This document shows, one piece after another, positions 63,101 through 64,000 of a DNA stretch of 64,000 bases; position 1 is the first letter of the stretch; each line of letters begins with the position of its first letter. The DNA is from Adineta ricciae. Lineage: Eukaryota > Rotifera > Eurotatoria > Adinetida > Adinetidae. The stretch is from positions 478,433 through 542,432 of the forward strand of contig CAJNOJ010000043.1 in NCBI GenBank assembly GCA_905250025.1. The letters are read 5' to 3'. The translations under genes and the position numbers were made by a program. The notes under the pieces were generated by a model. The model saw only the letters and a program-made list of their open reading frames with translations. It ran no database searches and was not told the origin of the DNA.

Positions 63101-64000
63101 AATCGATTGTGCACTCAGCAGGCCCATAAGTGTTCCAGATGCACACATTATTTGCCACACAGTTGCGCAACTTTTGCATAAACTGAATGGTACTATTATC
63201 TCCTGCAAAAATTCAGCAGATGTGTAGATCACAAACATGTGAATATACTTACCACCAATGTCCAGAGTACGTAAAGCTGGTAGAGCATTTTGATTTTTCT
63301 GTTCTAAAAGGTTCAACAGATTACCAACATATGCCGGAACACTTTGCATGTATGAAACTTGTTTTCCCTTGACTACCGTCACCACGTAATCCAAGTCCAT
63401 GTTTCCATGTGGATGTAACATCACGCTAGTACAACCAACGATCAATGCACCTAGTATTTCTTGAACATGAACATCGTACGAACAGCTTGCCATTTGCAAC
63501 ACAGTATCGTCCTTTGTAAACAAGTTCACTTGCACTAACGACTTAATGCATGCTACTACATTTCGATGTCGAACTCGAACCTAAACAACGAGATATAGGC
63601 ATGGTAGTGGATGTAGAATACTTGCTACATACCCCCTTTGGTATTCCAGTTGATCCACTGGTAAATACAACATATGCAATTTTGTCGCTATTAACTACCA
63701 TCGTCGATAGTGCATCTATGCCTACACTACCTTGTCCTATAGTCATCCTAAAGATGGTATCGATGTCAAATGATGCGACGCCATTTCCAATTCTCAATTT
63801 TGTTTCTTCATGAACAAGAAGAAGGCGACTTTCTGTCGTTTCAAAAAGGATATTTAAACGATCCAATGGATCTCGAGGCGACAGTGGACAGTACACACCA
63901 CCCACCATCTCGATCGCCATGATACCAATTACCTATAATCAACGACAATCGACAATACGAATCAACGCTCGTCATCTCAACTCAGCTTACCATCGACAAG
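60199..64000 (-). CDS. NRPS-like adenylation-PCP-membrane-LbH protein, Pls/PosA family; 5' end outside window
   Basis: Visible exons: 63991-64000, 63633-63932, 63253-63580, 60462-63202 and 60199-60405, separated by 50-60 nt GT-AG introns, giving 1,194 residues. Adenylation domain: GGVYCPLSPRDP, FTSGSTGIPKG (A3), ASCSYDVHVQE (A4), NTYGPAECTI (A5), YYRTGDLVRI (A7), DFQVKLHGQRIELGEIE (A8), LPLNANGKVDRKQL (A10 with catalytic Lys). Carrier domain: MSFGEMGGTSLDVIRAL with the phosphopantetheine Ser. Then several membrane helices (SCLIIELLGIVLLLSQWLF; LLLIIHSSIILLSYY; PVCIAFSWLIW) alternate with three left-handed beta-helix acyltransferase-like lobes (VGRNAHIYTVSIDAPW; IEEDVMFAHFRHI; and ILPDIKCLIDPYLTTIG), ending WSGVPAHRIKN. 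This is the A-T-TM-tandem-domain layout of epsilon-poly-L-lysine/poly-ornithine synthetases. There is no condensation or thioesterase domain in view. It is of bacterial type but with introns, so domesticated after transfer. Confidence 0.88.

Overview
The window is animal nuclear DNA, most likely from a bdelloid rotifer. It is AT-rich, and genes are cut by many short GT-AG introns, mostly about 45-75 nt. Metazoan housekeeping genes (RUVBL1, BAZ1B-like, PUR-alpha, calmodulin, ERdj3, coronin, CCDC47, a CMC-like twin CX9C protein) sit close together on both strands. A bacterial-type membrane NRPS carrying spliceosomal introns lies at one end next to foldback repeats. That mix fits bdelloids, which are known for horizontally acquired genes, NRPS among them; genus cannot be told from the sequence.

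Layout. 1-14 kb: RUVBL1 (cut by the left edge, minus), a small Cys-rich secreted protein, a type I membrane protein, a PTB-domain protein, a COMT-like O-methyltransferase beside a decayed copy of itself, a small secreted protein, an FMO-like flavoprotein and an unrecognised gene. 14-20 kb: a one-domain granulin, an Ig-like membrane protein and two tandem secreted Cu/Zn superoxide dismutases. 20-42 kb: BAZ1B-like chromatin factor, PUR-alpha and calmodulin (divergent pair), a small VIT-tail-like protein, ERdj3, coronin, CCDC47, twin CX9C protein, a lysine-rich chromatin-type protein, a four-helix membrane protein and a small basic protein. 42-48 kb: a full-length ABCB/P-glycoprotein transporter.

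From about 48 kb the character changes. About 16 kb holds only a rhodopsin-like GPCR with a Pro/Ala repeat tail and the NRPS. The rest is repeats: a TA-flanked MITE-like foldback and its half copy, a 727-bp foldback with two 326-nt arms, an older foldback, a GC-rich hairpin motif in four copies, and minisatellites. This resembles the TE- and foreign-gene-rich compartments described for bdelloid chromosome ends.

Two themes stand out. First, three same-strand gene pairs (coronin>ERdj3, CCDC47>twin CX9C, membrane protein>small basic protein) are 90-165 bp apart, and each downstream ATG directly follows a pyrimidine-rich stretch ending in AG. That is what spliced-leader acceptors of operons would look like; SL trans-splicing is known in bdelloids. 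Second, the NRPS has the A-T-membrane-LbH layout of the Pls/PosA (epsilon-poly-lysine synthetase-like) family, suggesting a self-contained enzyme making a cationic or amino-acyl product. Exon joins below were made by hand from splice sites, frame and family similarity.
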